From assembly GCF_900476395.1 (NCBI RefSeq), contig NZ_UIHB01000003.1, positions 111,736 to 175,735 of the forward strand: DNA of 64,000 bases. The letters are read 5' to 3'. A model generated the notes under the pieces. The model was not told where the DNA came from and did not search any database. It saw only the letters and a program-made list of their open reading frames with translations. Position 1 is the first letter of the stretch, and every line of letters starts with the position of its first letter. This DNA comes from Xanthomonas euroxanthea. GTDB taxonomy: Bacteria > Pseudomonadota > Gammaproteobacteria > Xanthomonadales > Xanthomonadaceae. Shown piece by piece: positions 55,957 through 64,000 of the stretch. Made by a program: the position numbers and the translations under genes.

Positions 55957-58215
55957 ATGATCGCTCTTCTTCAACGGTACAACGTCGGCAAGCGCCTGAG
56001 CTTCGCCTTCGGCACGCTGATCCTGTTGTCGTGCGCACTGGTCGCTGCCGGCCTCTACACGCTGGCGCAGGCCCGCGACCGCATGGACACGGTGGTCAAC
56101 CGCAACATCACGATCATGCAATACGCGCAGGACATGACCAACGCTACCTCGGTCATCGCCGTGCAGCTGCGCAATATCGTGTTGCCCACCTCGCAAGAAG
56201 ACAATCTGCGTTTCTACGCTGTCATCAAGGACCAGCTGAAGGACTACGAGGAGACCCGCCGCAAGCTGTACGCGTTTTCTGCCTCGCCCCAGGCCACCCA
56301 GATCCGCGACCGCATCGACCTGGCCAGCGACCAGGCCCGCAAGACCAACGACGCGGTCGCGCAGCTGGGCCTGACCGGCAAGCCTGACGAAGCACTCAAG
56401 CTGCTGCTGGAGAAGGCCGCACCGGGTACGCAGCATTGGCAGAACGCGTTGACGGAGTATTCGGACCTGCAGCGCCAGCGCACCCGCGAAGCCTATGTCG
56501 CCACCACGGAGGAAATGGCACGTGGCCGTGCGATGTTGATCGGCGGCGGGCTGGCGGTGGTGCTGTTCAGCGCCCTGCTCGGCTTCCTGATCACCCGCAG
56601 CCTAGTACGCCCGCTGACCCAGGCCACCCGCGCCGCCGAAGCGATCGCCAACGGCAATCTCGACAACGACGTGCGCACGCAGTCCAACGACGAAACCGGC
56701 CGTCTGTTGCAGGCCATGGATCGCATGCAGGGCCAGGTACGCAACCTCATCACCGCCCAGCTGGACATGGCTAAGCGCCACGACGAGGGCCAGATCAGCT
56801 TCCGCATGGATGCCGGTGCCTTCCCCGGCGACTTCGGCCGCATGGCCAAGGACACCAATGCCCTGGTCGGCTCGCATCTGGCGGTGAAGATGCGCCTGGC
56901 GCATATCATGGGCCGCTATGCGATCGGCGACCTGTCCGAGGACATGGAAAAGCTGCCCGGCGAAAAGGCCTTGCTCAGCGACACCATGGCGCAGGTCAAG
57001 GTCAATCTGAGCGCAATGAATACCGAGATCAAGCACCTGGCGGTGTCGGCGGCCAACGGCGACTTCAGCGCCCGCGGCGATGCCGAGCGCTTCCAGTACG
57101 ACTTCCGCGTGATGGTGGAAAGCCTCAACAACCTGATGGCGACCGCCGACGGCAATCTGCAGTCGCTGTCCGGCCTGTTGCAGTCGATCGCCGCCGGCGA
57201 CCTCACCGCACGCATGAGCGGCCAGTACCAGGGTGTGTTTGCGCAGATGCGCGACGACGCCAACGCCACCGCCGCACAGCTGGCCGGCATCGTGGGCCGC
57301 ATCCAGAGCGCTGCCGACGCGATCGGCCTGGCCTCGGGCGAAATCGCCTCCGGCAACCAGGACCTGTCGCAGCGCACCGAGCAGCAGGCCGCCAATCTGG
57401 AGGAAACCGCCGCCTCGATGGAAGAGCTCACCTCCACCGTCAAGCAGAATGCCGAACACGCCAGCCAGGCCAACCAACTCGCCATCGGCGCGGCAGCAGT
57501 GGCGTCGCAAGGCGGCGACGTGGTGGCCAAGGTGGTCACCACGATGTCCGACATCCAGGGCTCGTCGAAGAAGATCGCCGAGATCATCTCGGTCATCGAC
57601 GGCATCGCCTTCCAGACCAATATCCTGGCACTGAACGCAGCGGTGGAAGCGGCGCGTGCCGGCGAGCAAGGCCGTGGCTTCGCGGTGGTCGCCTCGGAGG
57701 TACGCACCCTGGCGCAGCGTTCGGCCAGTGCGGCGAAGGAAATCAAGCAGCTGATCGACGACTCGGTCGACAAGGTCACCCAGGGCGCCACCCTGGTCGA
57801 TCAGGCCGGCACCACCATGGCCGAGATCGTGGCCAGCGTGCAGCGCGTCACCAACATCATGGGCGAGATCTCCTCCGCGTCGCAGGAGCAGTACTCCGGC
57901 ATCGAGCAGGTCAACCAGACCGTCACCCAGATGGACGAAACCACCCAGCAGAACGCCGCGCTGGTGGAAGAAGCCACCGCCGCCGCACGTGCGATGGAAG
58001 AACAGGCCCAGCAGCTCACCGAAGCGGTCGCCGTGTTCAAGGTCGCAGAGCACGCACCGGTGGCGCGCCAGTTGTCGGCCATTGCCAATGCGCCCGCCAA
58101 TGCCCGCGGCACACCGCGTCCGATCGCCCGCACCAGCAGTGCCGCGCCGTTGCGGCGCAGCGCCGCAGGCGCATCCGCGACGGCAACCGAGGTGGGCGAC
58201 TGGCAGGAGTTCTAA
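55957..58215 (+). CDS. Methyl-accepting chemotaxis protein, four-helix-bundle sensor
   Basis: 752 residues. Starts [19 protein letters not shown]; membrane helix 1 (about 14-34), periplasmic helical bundle (about 36-188, [11 protein letters not shown]), helix 2 (about 190-213), HAMP modules, signalling tip near 541 and a C-terminal GDWQEF tether. It is the closest relative of the next MCP in its first 60 residues, and of the one at 50407 across the HAMP region, so the array has grown by duplication with exchange of segments. Confidence 0.95.
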   Translation: MIALLQRYNVGKRLSFAFGTLILLSCALVAAGLYTLAQARDRMDTVVNRNITIMQYAQDMTNATSVIAVQLRNIVLPTSQEDNLRFYAVIKDQLKDYEETRRKLYAFSASPQATQIRDRIDLASDQARKTNDAVAQLGLTGKPDEALKLLLEKAAPGTQHWQNALTEYSDLQRQRTREAYVATTEEMARGRAMLIGGGLAVVLFSALLGFLITRSLVRPLTQATRAAEAIANGNLDNDVRTQSNDETGRLLQAMDRMQGQVRNLITAQLDMAKRHDEGQISFRMDAGAFPGDFGRMAKDTNALVGSHLAVKMRLAHIMGRYAIGDLSEDMEKLPGEKALLSDTMAQVKVNLSAMNTEIKHLAVSAANGDFSARGDAERFQYDFRVMVESLNNLMATADGNLQSLSGLLQSIAAGDLTARMSGQYQGVFAQMRDDANATAAQLAGIVGRIQSAADAIGLASGEIASGNQDLSQRTEQQAANLEETAASMEELTSTVKQNAEHASQANQLAIGAAAVASQGGDVVAKVVTTMSDIQGSSKKIAEIISVIDGIAFQTNILALNAAVEAARAGEQGRGFAVVASEVRTLAQRSASAAKEIKQLIDDSVDKVTQGATLVDQAGTTMAEIVASVQRVTNIMGEISSASQEQYSGIEQVNQTVTQMDETTQQNAALVEEATAAARAMEEQAQQLTEAVAVFKVAEHAPVARQLSAIANAPANARGTPRPIARTSSAAPLRRSAAGASATATEVGDWQEF

Positions 58216-58344
58216 GCGGCACTGACCGCTGTCGGCACGTCCGCAGGGCGTACATGCCGGTTCTGCAACGCGCGTGTCTGTGCGCGAGGGACACACCACG
58301 CCCAGGCACGCGGCCATGTAATCCGCATCAGCAGCATCTTTATC

Positions 58345-58371
58345 ACGGCACCGCACACGCGGTGCCGTTTT
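58345..58371 (+). terminator. Rho-independent terminator
   Basis: A 10-bp perfect stem (ACGGCACCGC with its complement), loop ACAC and a short T-run, 130 nt after the MCP stop. A second imperfect hairpin with a TTTT tail (around 58469-58506) follows. Confidence 0.75.
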
Positions 58372-58597
58372 GCGTTGTGCACGACCATGCAGCTGTCCGC
58401 ACGCCGCTATGCACCGTGGGCAGCGTGAAATCGCACTTCACATCGTCCAGGCCGGCCTGCGCCGGCACACCCCCAAAACCGCATTCAAGCGGGGTTTTCT
58501 AGGGGTATTCCCCACACTCCCCCACCGATTCCCTACCCCGCATACACATGGCAGTCACGTGCCTGAGACCCGGCTTTACCGACCGGTCCAGCCTGCC

Positions 58598-58624
58598 TCA
58601 ATGCAGCAGCGCTAACGCCGTTAT
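58598..58624 (+). promoter_or_regulatory. FliA promoter for the seventh MCP gene
   Basis: TCAATGCA-N11-GCCGTTAT, exact spacing, about 90 nt before the ATG at 58723. Confidence 0.75.
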
Positions 58625-58722
58625 CTGACCGACGCATCACACAAGGGATGACGTGCAACGCACTGCTCCAGCACTGCGCTGCATGCCACTCCATCCAACG
58701 GCACATTCGCTCAGGTCACTCC

Positions 58723-60987
58723 ATGAACTCCTTCCTGCACCGCTTCAACGTCGGCAAGCGCCTTTCCCTGGCCTTCGGCGTCTTGATCCTTCTCTCCTGC
58801 GCGCTGGTGGCCGCCGGTCTGTACACGCTCAGCCAGGCGCGCGAACGCCTGGACACCATCGTCAACCGCAACATGGCGATGATCCAGTACGCCACCGACA
58901 TGCTGGACGCCAATGCCACCATCTCGTTGAATCTGCGCAACATCGTGCTGCCGACCACTGCCGAGCAGAATCGCCAGTTCGGCGAAGTGATCGACGCCCA
59001 GCGCATCCGCTACAAGGAGCTGCGCGACAAGCTCTACGCATTTCCCGCCGACGCGCACGATCAGGAACTGCGCAACGCGCTGGATTCGACCCGCGAGCAG
59101 GCACTGGCGCATAACCAGCAGGTGCGCGAACTGGGCACCGCCGGCAAGGTCGACCAGGCCATGCCGATCCTGCTCGAACGCGCCGCGCCGGCCACCCAGC
59201 GCTGGCAGGATGCGATCCGTACCTACTCGGACGCGCAGCGCAAGAGCAGCCAGCTGGCCTACGACCAGGCCAATGCTTCGATGGCGCGTGGCCGCAGCAT
59301 GCTGATTGGCGGCGGCCTTGCGGTGGTGCTGCTGAGCGCCCTGCTGGCCTGGACGATCACCCGCAGCCTCACCGGCCCGTTGAACCGCGCCACCCGTGCT
59401 GCCGAGGCGATCGCCGACGGCAAGCTCGATAACGCCGTGCACAGCGAGGCCAGCGACGAGACCGGCCGCCTGCTGCAGGCGATGGACAAGATGCAGTCGC
59501 AGGTGCGCAACCTGATCACCGCGCAGCTGGACATGGCCAAGCGCCACGACAGCGGCCAGATCAGCTTCCGCATGGATGCCGACGCCTTCCCGGGCGACTA
59601 CGGCCGCATGGCCGGCGACACCAACGCGCTGGTCGACAGCCACGTCCAGGTCACGCTGCGTCTGGCACAGATCATGGGCCGCTACGCGATCGGCGACCTC
59701 AGCGAAGACATGGACGCGCTGCCGGGCGAAAAGGCCAGGCTGACCGACACCATGGCGCAGGTGAAGACCAACCTGTCCTCGATGAATCAGCAGATCAAGC
59801 AGCTGGCCCAGTCCGCCGCCGACGGCGACTTCGGCGCACGCGGCGATGCGGCGCAGTTCCAGTTCGATTTCCGCGTCATGGTCGAGAGCCTCAACCAGTT
59901 GATGGCCACCGCCGATGGCAGCCTGCAGTCGCTGTCGGGCATCCTGCGGGCGATTGCGGCGGGTGACCTGACCGCGCGCATGGACGGCGAGTTCAAGGGC
60001 GTGTTCGCACAGATGCGCGACGACGCCAACGCCACCGCGACCCAGCTGTCCGGCATCGTCGGGCACATCCAGCACTCGGCCACTTCCATCAACGCCGCCG
60101 CCAGCGAGATCGCCGCCGGCAACCAGGACCTGTCCCAGCGCACCGAGCAGCAGGCCGCCAACCTGGAGGAAACCGCTGCCTCGATGGAAGAGCTCACCTC
60201 CACCGTCAGGCAGAACGCCGAAAGCGCTCGCCAGGCCAACCAGCTTGCCATCGGCGCCGCCAGCGTGGCCTCGCAGGGCGGCGAGGTGGTCAGCAAGGTG
60301 GTCGACACCATGAGCGGCATCGAGGCCTCGTCCAAGCGCATTGCCGACATCATCAGCGTCATCGACGGCATCTCGTTCCAGACCAACATCCTGGCCTTGA
60401 ACGCGGCGGTGGAAGCGGCGCGTGCCGGCGACCAGGGCCGTGGTTTTGCCGTGGTCGCCTCCGAGGTGCGCACCCTGGCACAGCGCTCGTCCGCAGCAGC
60501 CAAGGAGATCAAGAGCCTGATCGACGACTCGGTGCAGCGTGTGGCCGACGGCTCGCAGCTGGTGGACCAGGCCGGCAAGACCATGGCCGAGATCGTGGCC
60601 AGCGTACAGCGCGTCACCAACATCATGGGCGAGATCTCCGCCGCCTCGCAGGAACAGTCGGCCGGCATCGAGCAGGTCAACCAGACCGTTACCCACATGG
60701 ACGAAGCCACCCAGCAGAACGCCGCGCTGGTGGAAGAAGCCACCGCCGCCGCCCGCGCCATGGAAGAGCAGGCCCAGCAGCTCACCGAGGCAGTTGCCGT
60801 GTTCAAGATCGTCGAGCAGGGCCCGGCAGCCCCCCGGCCCTCGTCGATGGTCGCCGCGCCGGTCAACGCACGCTTTGACACCCGCCCGGCCGCACGTGCG
60901 GTCGGCAACGCAGCCCCGCGCCGCAGCACCACCGGCACGGCGACGGCGGCAGCCACCGCCGGTTCCAGCGACTGGCAGGAGTTCTGA
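58723..60987 (+). CDS. Methyl-accepting chemotaxis protein, four-helix-bundle sensor
   Basis: 754 residues. Starts [19 protein letters not shown]; membrane helix 1 (about 14-34), periplasmic helical bundle (about 36-188), helix 2 (about 190-213), HAMP modules, signalling tip near 542 (ARAGDQGRG, with Asp for the usual Glu) and a C-terminal SDWQEF tether. The ATG at 58723 aligns with the starts of its paralogs; an in-frame ATG 25 codons upstream does not. A FliA-type promoter precedes it and a strong terminator follows. Confidence 0.95.
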   Translation: MNSFLHRFNVGKRLSLAFGVLILLSCALVAAGLYTLSQARERLDTIVNRNMAMIQYATDMLDANATISLNLRNIVLPTTAEQNRQFGEVIDAQRIRYKELRDKLYAFPADAHDQELRNALDSTREQALAHNQQVRELGTAGKVDQAMPILLERAAPATQRWQDAIRTYSDAQRKSSQLAYDQANASMARGRSMLIGGGLAVVLLSALLAWTITRSLTGPLNRATRAAEAIADGKLDNAVHSEASDETGRLLQAMDKMQSQVRNLITAQLDMAKRHDSGQISFRMDADAFPGDYGRMAGDTNALVDSHVQVTLRLAQIMGRYAIGDLSEDMDALPGEKARLTDTMAQVKTNLSSMNQQIKQLAQSAADGDFGARGDAAQFQFDFRVMVESLNQLMATADGSLQSLSGILRAIAAGDLTARMDGEFKGVFAQMRDDANATATQLSGIVGHIQHSATSINAAASEIAAGNQDLSQRTEQQAANLEETAASMEELTSTVRQNAESARQANQLAIGAASVASQGGEVVSKVVDTMSGIEASSKRIADIISVIDGISFQTNILALNAAVEAARAGDQGRGFAVVASEVRTLAQRSSAAAKEIKSLIDDSVQRVADGSQLVDQAGKTMAEIVASVQRVTNIMGEISAASQEQSAGIEQVNQTVTHMDEATQQNAALVEEATAAARAMEEQAQQLTEAVAVFKIVEQGPAAPRPSSMVAAPVNARFDTRPAARAVGNAAPRRSTTGTATAAATAGSSDWQEF

Positions 60988-61066
60988 GCCCCACCGCAAC
61001 GCGTAACACCCGCAGTCTCCAGAAACAGCATTCGAGCGCAGTTTGATTCGTGATCCACGAATCTTG

Positions 61067-61103
61067 AGGGCCGCTTCCTAGCGAGGGAAGCGGCCCTTTT
61101 TTT
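61067..61103 (+). terminator. Rho-independent terminator
   Basis: A 12-bp perfect stem (AGGGCCGCTTCC with its complement), seven-base loop and a run of seven T, 79 nt after the MCP stop. Confidence 0.95.
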
Positions 61104-61245
61104 GTCCCTGGGGACCCGTCGGACGGCAGCGGGCGGGCACTGCGCGGGACGCTATTCTTCACCCAAAAATAACAAGTGCCACTCCGCCACGTTCGCTCTA
61201 GAGGGCAAGCGAACTGGACGATTGTGCGGATTTCGACGCAAATCA

Positions 61246-61272
61246 TCAATTAATCGCATAAACGGCCGCTAT
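61246..61272 (+). promoter_or_regulatory. FliA promoter for the eighth MCP gene
   Basis: TCAATTAA-N11-GCCGCTAT, exact spacing, about 42 nt before the ATG at 61321. Confidence 0.75.
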
Positions 61273-61320
61273 CGACTTCACGCATCCGTAACGCCCTCCC
61301 CCGGGCAAGGTCGATTCCTC

Positions 61321-63993
61321 ATGCACTCCTTCCACCGGCTGTCCGTCGGTACCCGGCTGTCCGCGCTGCTGACATTGGTGATCGCGCTTTCCCTCGGCTT
61401 GCTGGCCCTGACCATCTACCGCCAGTCCGCCGCGGACATCGCATCCCAGGTCAAGGCCGAGCTGCACTCCAGTACCCGGCTGATGCAGCAGTCGGTCGCG
61501 ATGTACGACGTCACCCTGACCGAGGGCACCCAGCGCCTGGGCAGCGTGTTCGACGACATGCTGCCGCGCGGCGCACGCGAGCTGGATACCGCCAGCACCG
61601 TGACCATCGGCGAGCAGAACACGCCTACGCTGCGCTCCGGCACACAGGTACAGAATCTCAATTTCGATGCGGTGGATCGCTTTGCGCAGACCACCGGCGG
61701 CGTTGCGACCATCTTCGCGCGCACCGGCGAGGACTTCGTGCGCATCACCACCTCGCTACGCAACAAGCAGAACGAACGCGTGATCGGCACCCTGCTCGAC
61801 CGCAAGGGCAAGGCCTACGCCGCATTGTCCGAAGGCAAGCCCTTCACCGGCCAGGCGCAGCTGTTCGGCGAGCAATACATGACCCACTACCAGCCGCTGC
61901 GCAATGCCGCCGGCGACGTGATCGGTGCGCTGTTCGTCGGTCGCAACTACACCCAGGGCCTGGCCGCGCTCAAGGCGCAGGTCGGTACCACCCGGCTGGG
62001 CCAGGACGGCTATTTCGTCATCGTCGACATGGCGGCGGGCGAGCATCAGGGCCAGGTCATCGCCGCACCGCCGGGCACGCCGGCCACCCTGGCGGCCCTG
62101 GTGCCGGCCGGGCAGCATGCACTGTTGCAGTCGGTACTGGACGGCAGGCAGCCCAGCGCCAACCTGCAGTTGCGCGATGCCAGGGGCAACAGCCAGGCCT
62201 TCGAAGTCACTGCCCAGCGCTATGCGCCGTGGCAGTGGGCGGTGATCGGCACCCAGCCGCGCAGCGCCATCGACGGCCCGCTGGACGAGCTGATGGGCAG
62301 CATGCTGCTGCTCTCGCTGGTGGTGCTGGGCCTGTGCATCGCAGTGGTGTTCATCGCCGCGCGCAAGATGGTCACCCGGCCGCTGCTGGCGGTGGAACGC
62401 GTGCTCGGCGATGTCGCTGCCGGCCGCCTGGACAATCCGATCGAGATCGACCGCCACGACGAACTCGGCCGCCTGCTGCGCAACGCGCGCACCATGCGCG
62501 ACGACCTGCGCGCGCGCCTGCAGCGCGACCACCTGATCGCCAGCGAAGCGTTGCGCGTGCGCACCGCGCTGGACGATGTCAGCACCAACGTGATGATCGC
62601 CGATGCGGATCGCCGCATCATCTATGTCAACCGCCCGCTGCAGCGCATGCTCAAGAGCGTGCAGGACGAGCTGCGCCGCGACCTGCCCAACTTCGATGCC
62701 GATGCGCTGATCGACGCCAGCATCGACCAGTTCCATCGCAGGCCCGAGCATCAGGCACGCATGCTCGATCAGCTCACCGGCACCCACACCGCACAGATCC
62801 ACGTCGGTGGCCGCACCATGCGACTGGTGGTCAACCCGGTGCTGGGCGCGGCCGGCGAGCGCATGGGCTTTGTGGTCGAGTGGGCCGACCGCACCCAGGA
62901 AGTCCAGGTGGAACAGGAAGTCGCACGCATCGTGCAGGCCGCCGCTGCCGGCGACCTGAGCGGGCGTGTCGGCCTGGAAGGCAAGCAGGGCTTCCTGCTG
63001 CTGCTCGCCCAGCAACTCAACGTGCTGCTGGACAACAATGCAGACGGATTGTCGCGGGTGTCCGCGCTGCTCTCTGCGCTGTCGCAGGGCGATCTGACCG
63101 CGCGCATGGATGGCGACCTGCAAGGCGTGTTCGCCACCATCCGCGACGACGCCAATGCCACTGCCGACCAGCTGGCCGGCATCGTGCGCCGGATCAAGGA
63201 CTCATCGCTGGCGATCAACGCGGCCGCCACGGAAATCGCCACCGGCAATGGCGACCTGTCGCGTCGCACCGAACAGCAGGCCGCGGCACTGGAAGAAACC
63301 GCCGCCTCGATGGAAGAGCTCACCGCCACCGTCAGGCAGAACGCCGACAACGCCGACCAGGCCAATCGGCTGGTGCTGGATGCCGCCGGCGTGGCAGCCA
63401 AGGGCGGCGACGTGGTGGGCCGCGTGGTCACCACCATGGCCGACATCGACACCTCGTCCAAGAAGATCGCCGAGATCATCTCGGTCATCGACGGCATCGC
63501 CTTCCAGACCAATATCCTGGCCTTGAACGCGGCGGTGGAAGCGGCGCGCGCCGGCGAACAGGGGCGCGGCTTCGCCGTGGTCGCCTCGGAAGTGCGGATG
63601 CTGGCGCAGCGTTCGGCCGGTGCAGCCAAGCAGATCAAACACCTGATCGACGATTCGGTGGCCCGCATCGGCAACGGCGCCGCGCTGGCCTCCGAGGCCG
63701 GCAGCACCATGCAGCAGGTGGTCAGCTCGGTGCAGCGCGTCACCGACATCATGGGCGAGATCACCAGCGCCTCGCGCGAGCAGGCCGCCGGCATCACCCA
63801 GGTCAACCAGACCATCACCAAGATGGACGAAACCACCCAGCAGAACGCCGCGCTGGTGGAAGAAGCCACCGCAGCTGCCCGCGCGATGGAAGACCAGGCC
63901 GCGCAGCTGGTGGATGCAGTGGCGGTGTTCCGCCTGGAACAGCAGGACCAACTGAACACCTTGCTGGCCAACGCACGGCACGCCTATAACTGA
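61321..63993 (+). CDS. Methyl-accepting chemotaxis protein, Cache_3/Cache_2 sensor plus PAS
   Basis: 890 residues. Membrane helix 1 (about 13-35), a periplasmic Cache_3-Cache_2 type sensor (about 45-310; [41 protein letters not shown]), helix 2 (about 322-345), HAMP, a PAS domain (about 415-535; [21 protein letters not shown]), a second HAMP and the signalling domain with tip near 717. The C-terminus (ARHAYN) has no CheR-binding pentapeptide. PAS after HAMP suggests a second, cytoplasmic input. An upstream in-frame extension to 61102 would cross the FliA-type promoter and is rejected. Confidence 0.95.
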   Translation: MHSFHRLSVGTRLSALLTLVIALSLGLLALTIYRQSAADIASQVKAELHSSTRLMQQSVAMYDVTLTEGTQRLGSVFDDMLPRGARELDTASTVTIGEQNTPTLRSGTQVQNLNFDAVDRFAQTTGGVATIFARTGEDFVRITTSLRNKQNERVIGTLLDRKGKAYAALSEGKPFTGQAQLFGEQYMTHYQPLRNAAGDVIGALFVGRNYTQGLAALKAQVGTTRLGQDGYFVIVDMAAGEHQGQVIAAPPGTPATLAALVPAGQHALLQSVLDGRQPSANLQLRDARGNSQAFEVTAQRYAPWQWAVIGTQPRSAIDGPLDELMGSMLLLSLVVLGLCIAVVFIAARKMVTRPLLAVERVLGDVAAGRLDNPIEIDRHDELGRLLRNARTMRDDLRARLQRDHLIASEALRVRTALDDVSTNVMIADADRRIIYVNRPLQRMLKSVQDELRRDLPNFDADALIDASIDQFHRRPEHQARMLDQLTGTHTAQIHVGGRTMRLVVNPVLGAAGERMGFVVEWADRTQEVQVEQEVARIVQAAAAGDLSGRVGLEGKQGFLLLLAQQLNVLLDNNADGLSRVSALLSALSQGDLTARMDGDLQGVFATIRDDANATADQLAGIVRRIKDSSLAINAAATEIATGNGDLSRRTEQQAAALEETAASMEELTATVRQNADNADQANRLVLDAAGVAAKGGDVVGRVVTTMADIDTSSKKIAEIISVIDGIAFQTNILALNAAVEAARAGEQGRGFAVVASEVRMLAQRSAGAAKQIKHLIDDSVARIGNGAALASEAGSTMQQVVSSVQRVTDIMGEITSASREQAAGITQVNQTITKMDETTQQNAALVEEATAAARAMEDQAAQLVDAVAVFRLEQQDQLNTLLANARHAYN

Positions 63994-64000
63994 TGCCACA

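Noticed and set aside
61102..61320. N-terminal extension of the MCP at 61321
   Set aside because: It would begin within the T-run of a terminator and run through the FliA-type promoter.

Overview
The window is chromosomal DNA of a Xanthomonas-type gammaproteobacterium. Base composition is high GC, the flagellar/chemotaxis gene order is the xanthomonad one, and it contains a TonB receptor of the Xanthomonas/Caulobacter class, a protein with the Xanthomonas T4SS-effector tail, and GTAG-headed REP repeats. I cannot fix the species from sequence alone.

Layout. 1-20081 (+): flagellar export genes (end of fliQ, fliR), three cyclic-di-GMP enzymes (two tandem periplasmic-sensor diguanylate cyclases and an MHYT-GGDEF-EAL protein), flhB-flhA, then flhF-fleN-fliA-cheY-cheZ-cheA. 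Good sigma54-type sites precede flhB and flhF. 20082-30600: an accessory stretch of mostly lower GC that splits the chemotaxis region. It holds two unknown exported or anchored proteins (-), a decayed duplicate of the cheA 3' end, an operon for a lipoprotein plus a zinc-metallopeptidase effector with an XVIPCD-like tail (-), a SymE-family toxin operon with an elaborately base-paired leader (-), an integrase stub, and an AAA ATPase/subtilase pair resembling IetAS. 30594-30789: tRNA-Arg(TCT) and tRNA-Pro(TGG) (-). 30920-34027: a TonB-dependent receptor (-). 34722-41288 (+): motC-motD-parC-parP, then STAS-cheY-cheA (second set). 41741-63993 (+): a small exported protein and eight methyl-accepting chemotaxis proteins (MCPs) in a row.

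How it fits together. FlhF/FleN set flagellar number and place, FliA drives late genes, and two CheA/CheY sets with a ParC/ParP polar-localisation pair read a large receptor array. At least seven good FliA-type promoters (TCAA or TAAA, then N15, then GCCG-TA) lie in front of motC, the STAS gene, the small exported protein and several MCP genes, so much of the right half looks like one FliA regulon with fliA itself in the window. The c-di-GMP enzymes placed among export genes suggest a link to motility control.

Most notable are the accessory segment (conflict and defence genes packed between cheA and the tRNAs), the duplicated cheA end flanking unknown genes, the folded leader of the SymE operon, a FliA promoter that abuts the motC start codon, and an MCP lacking a normally invariant trimer-contact arginine. 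Function assignments come from reading motifs; no database search was run.
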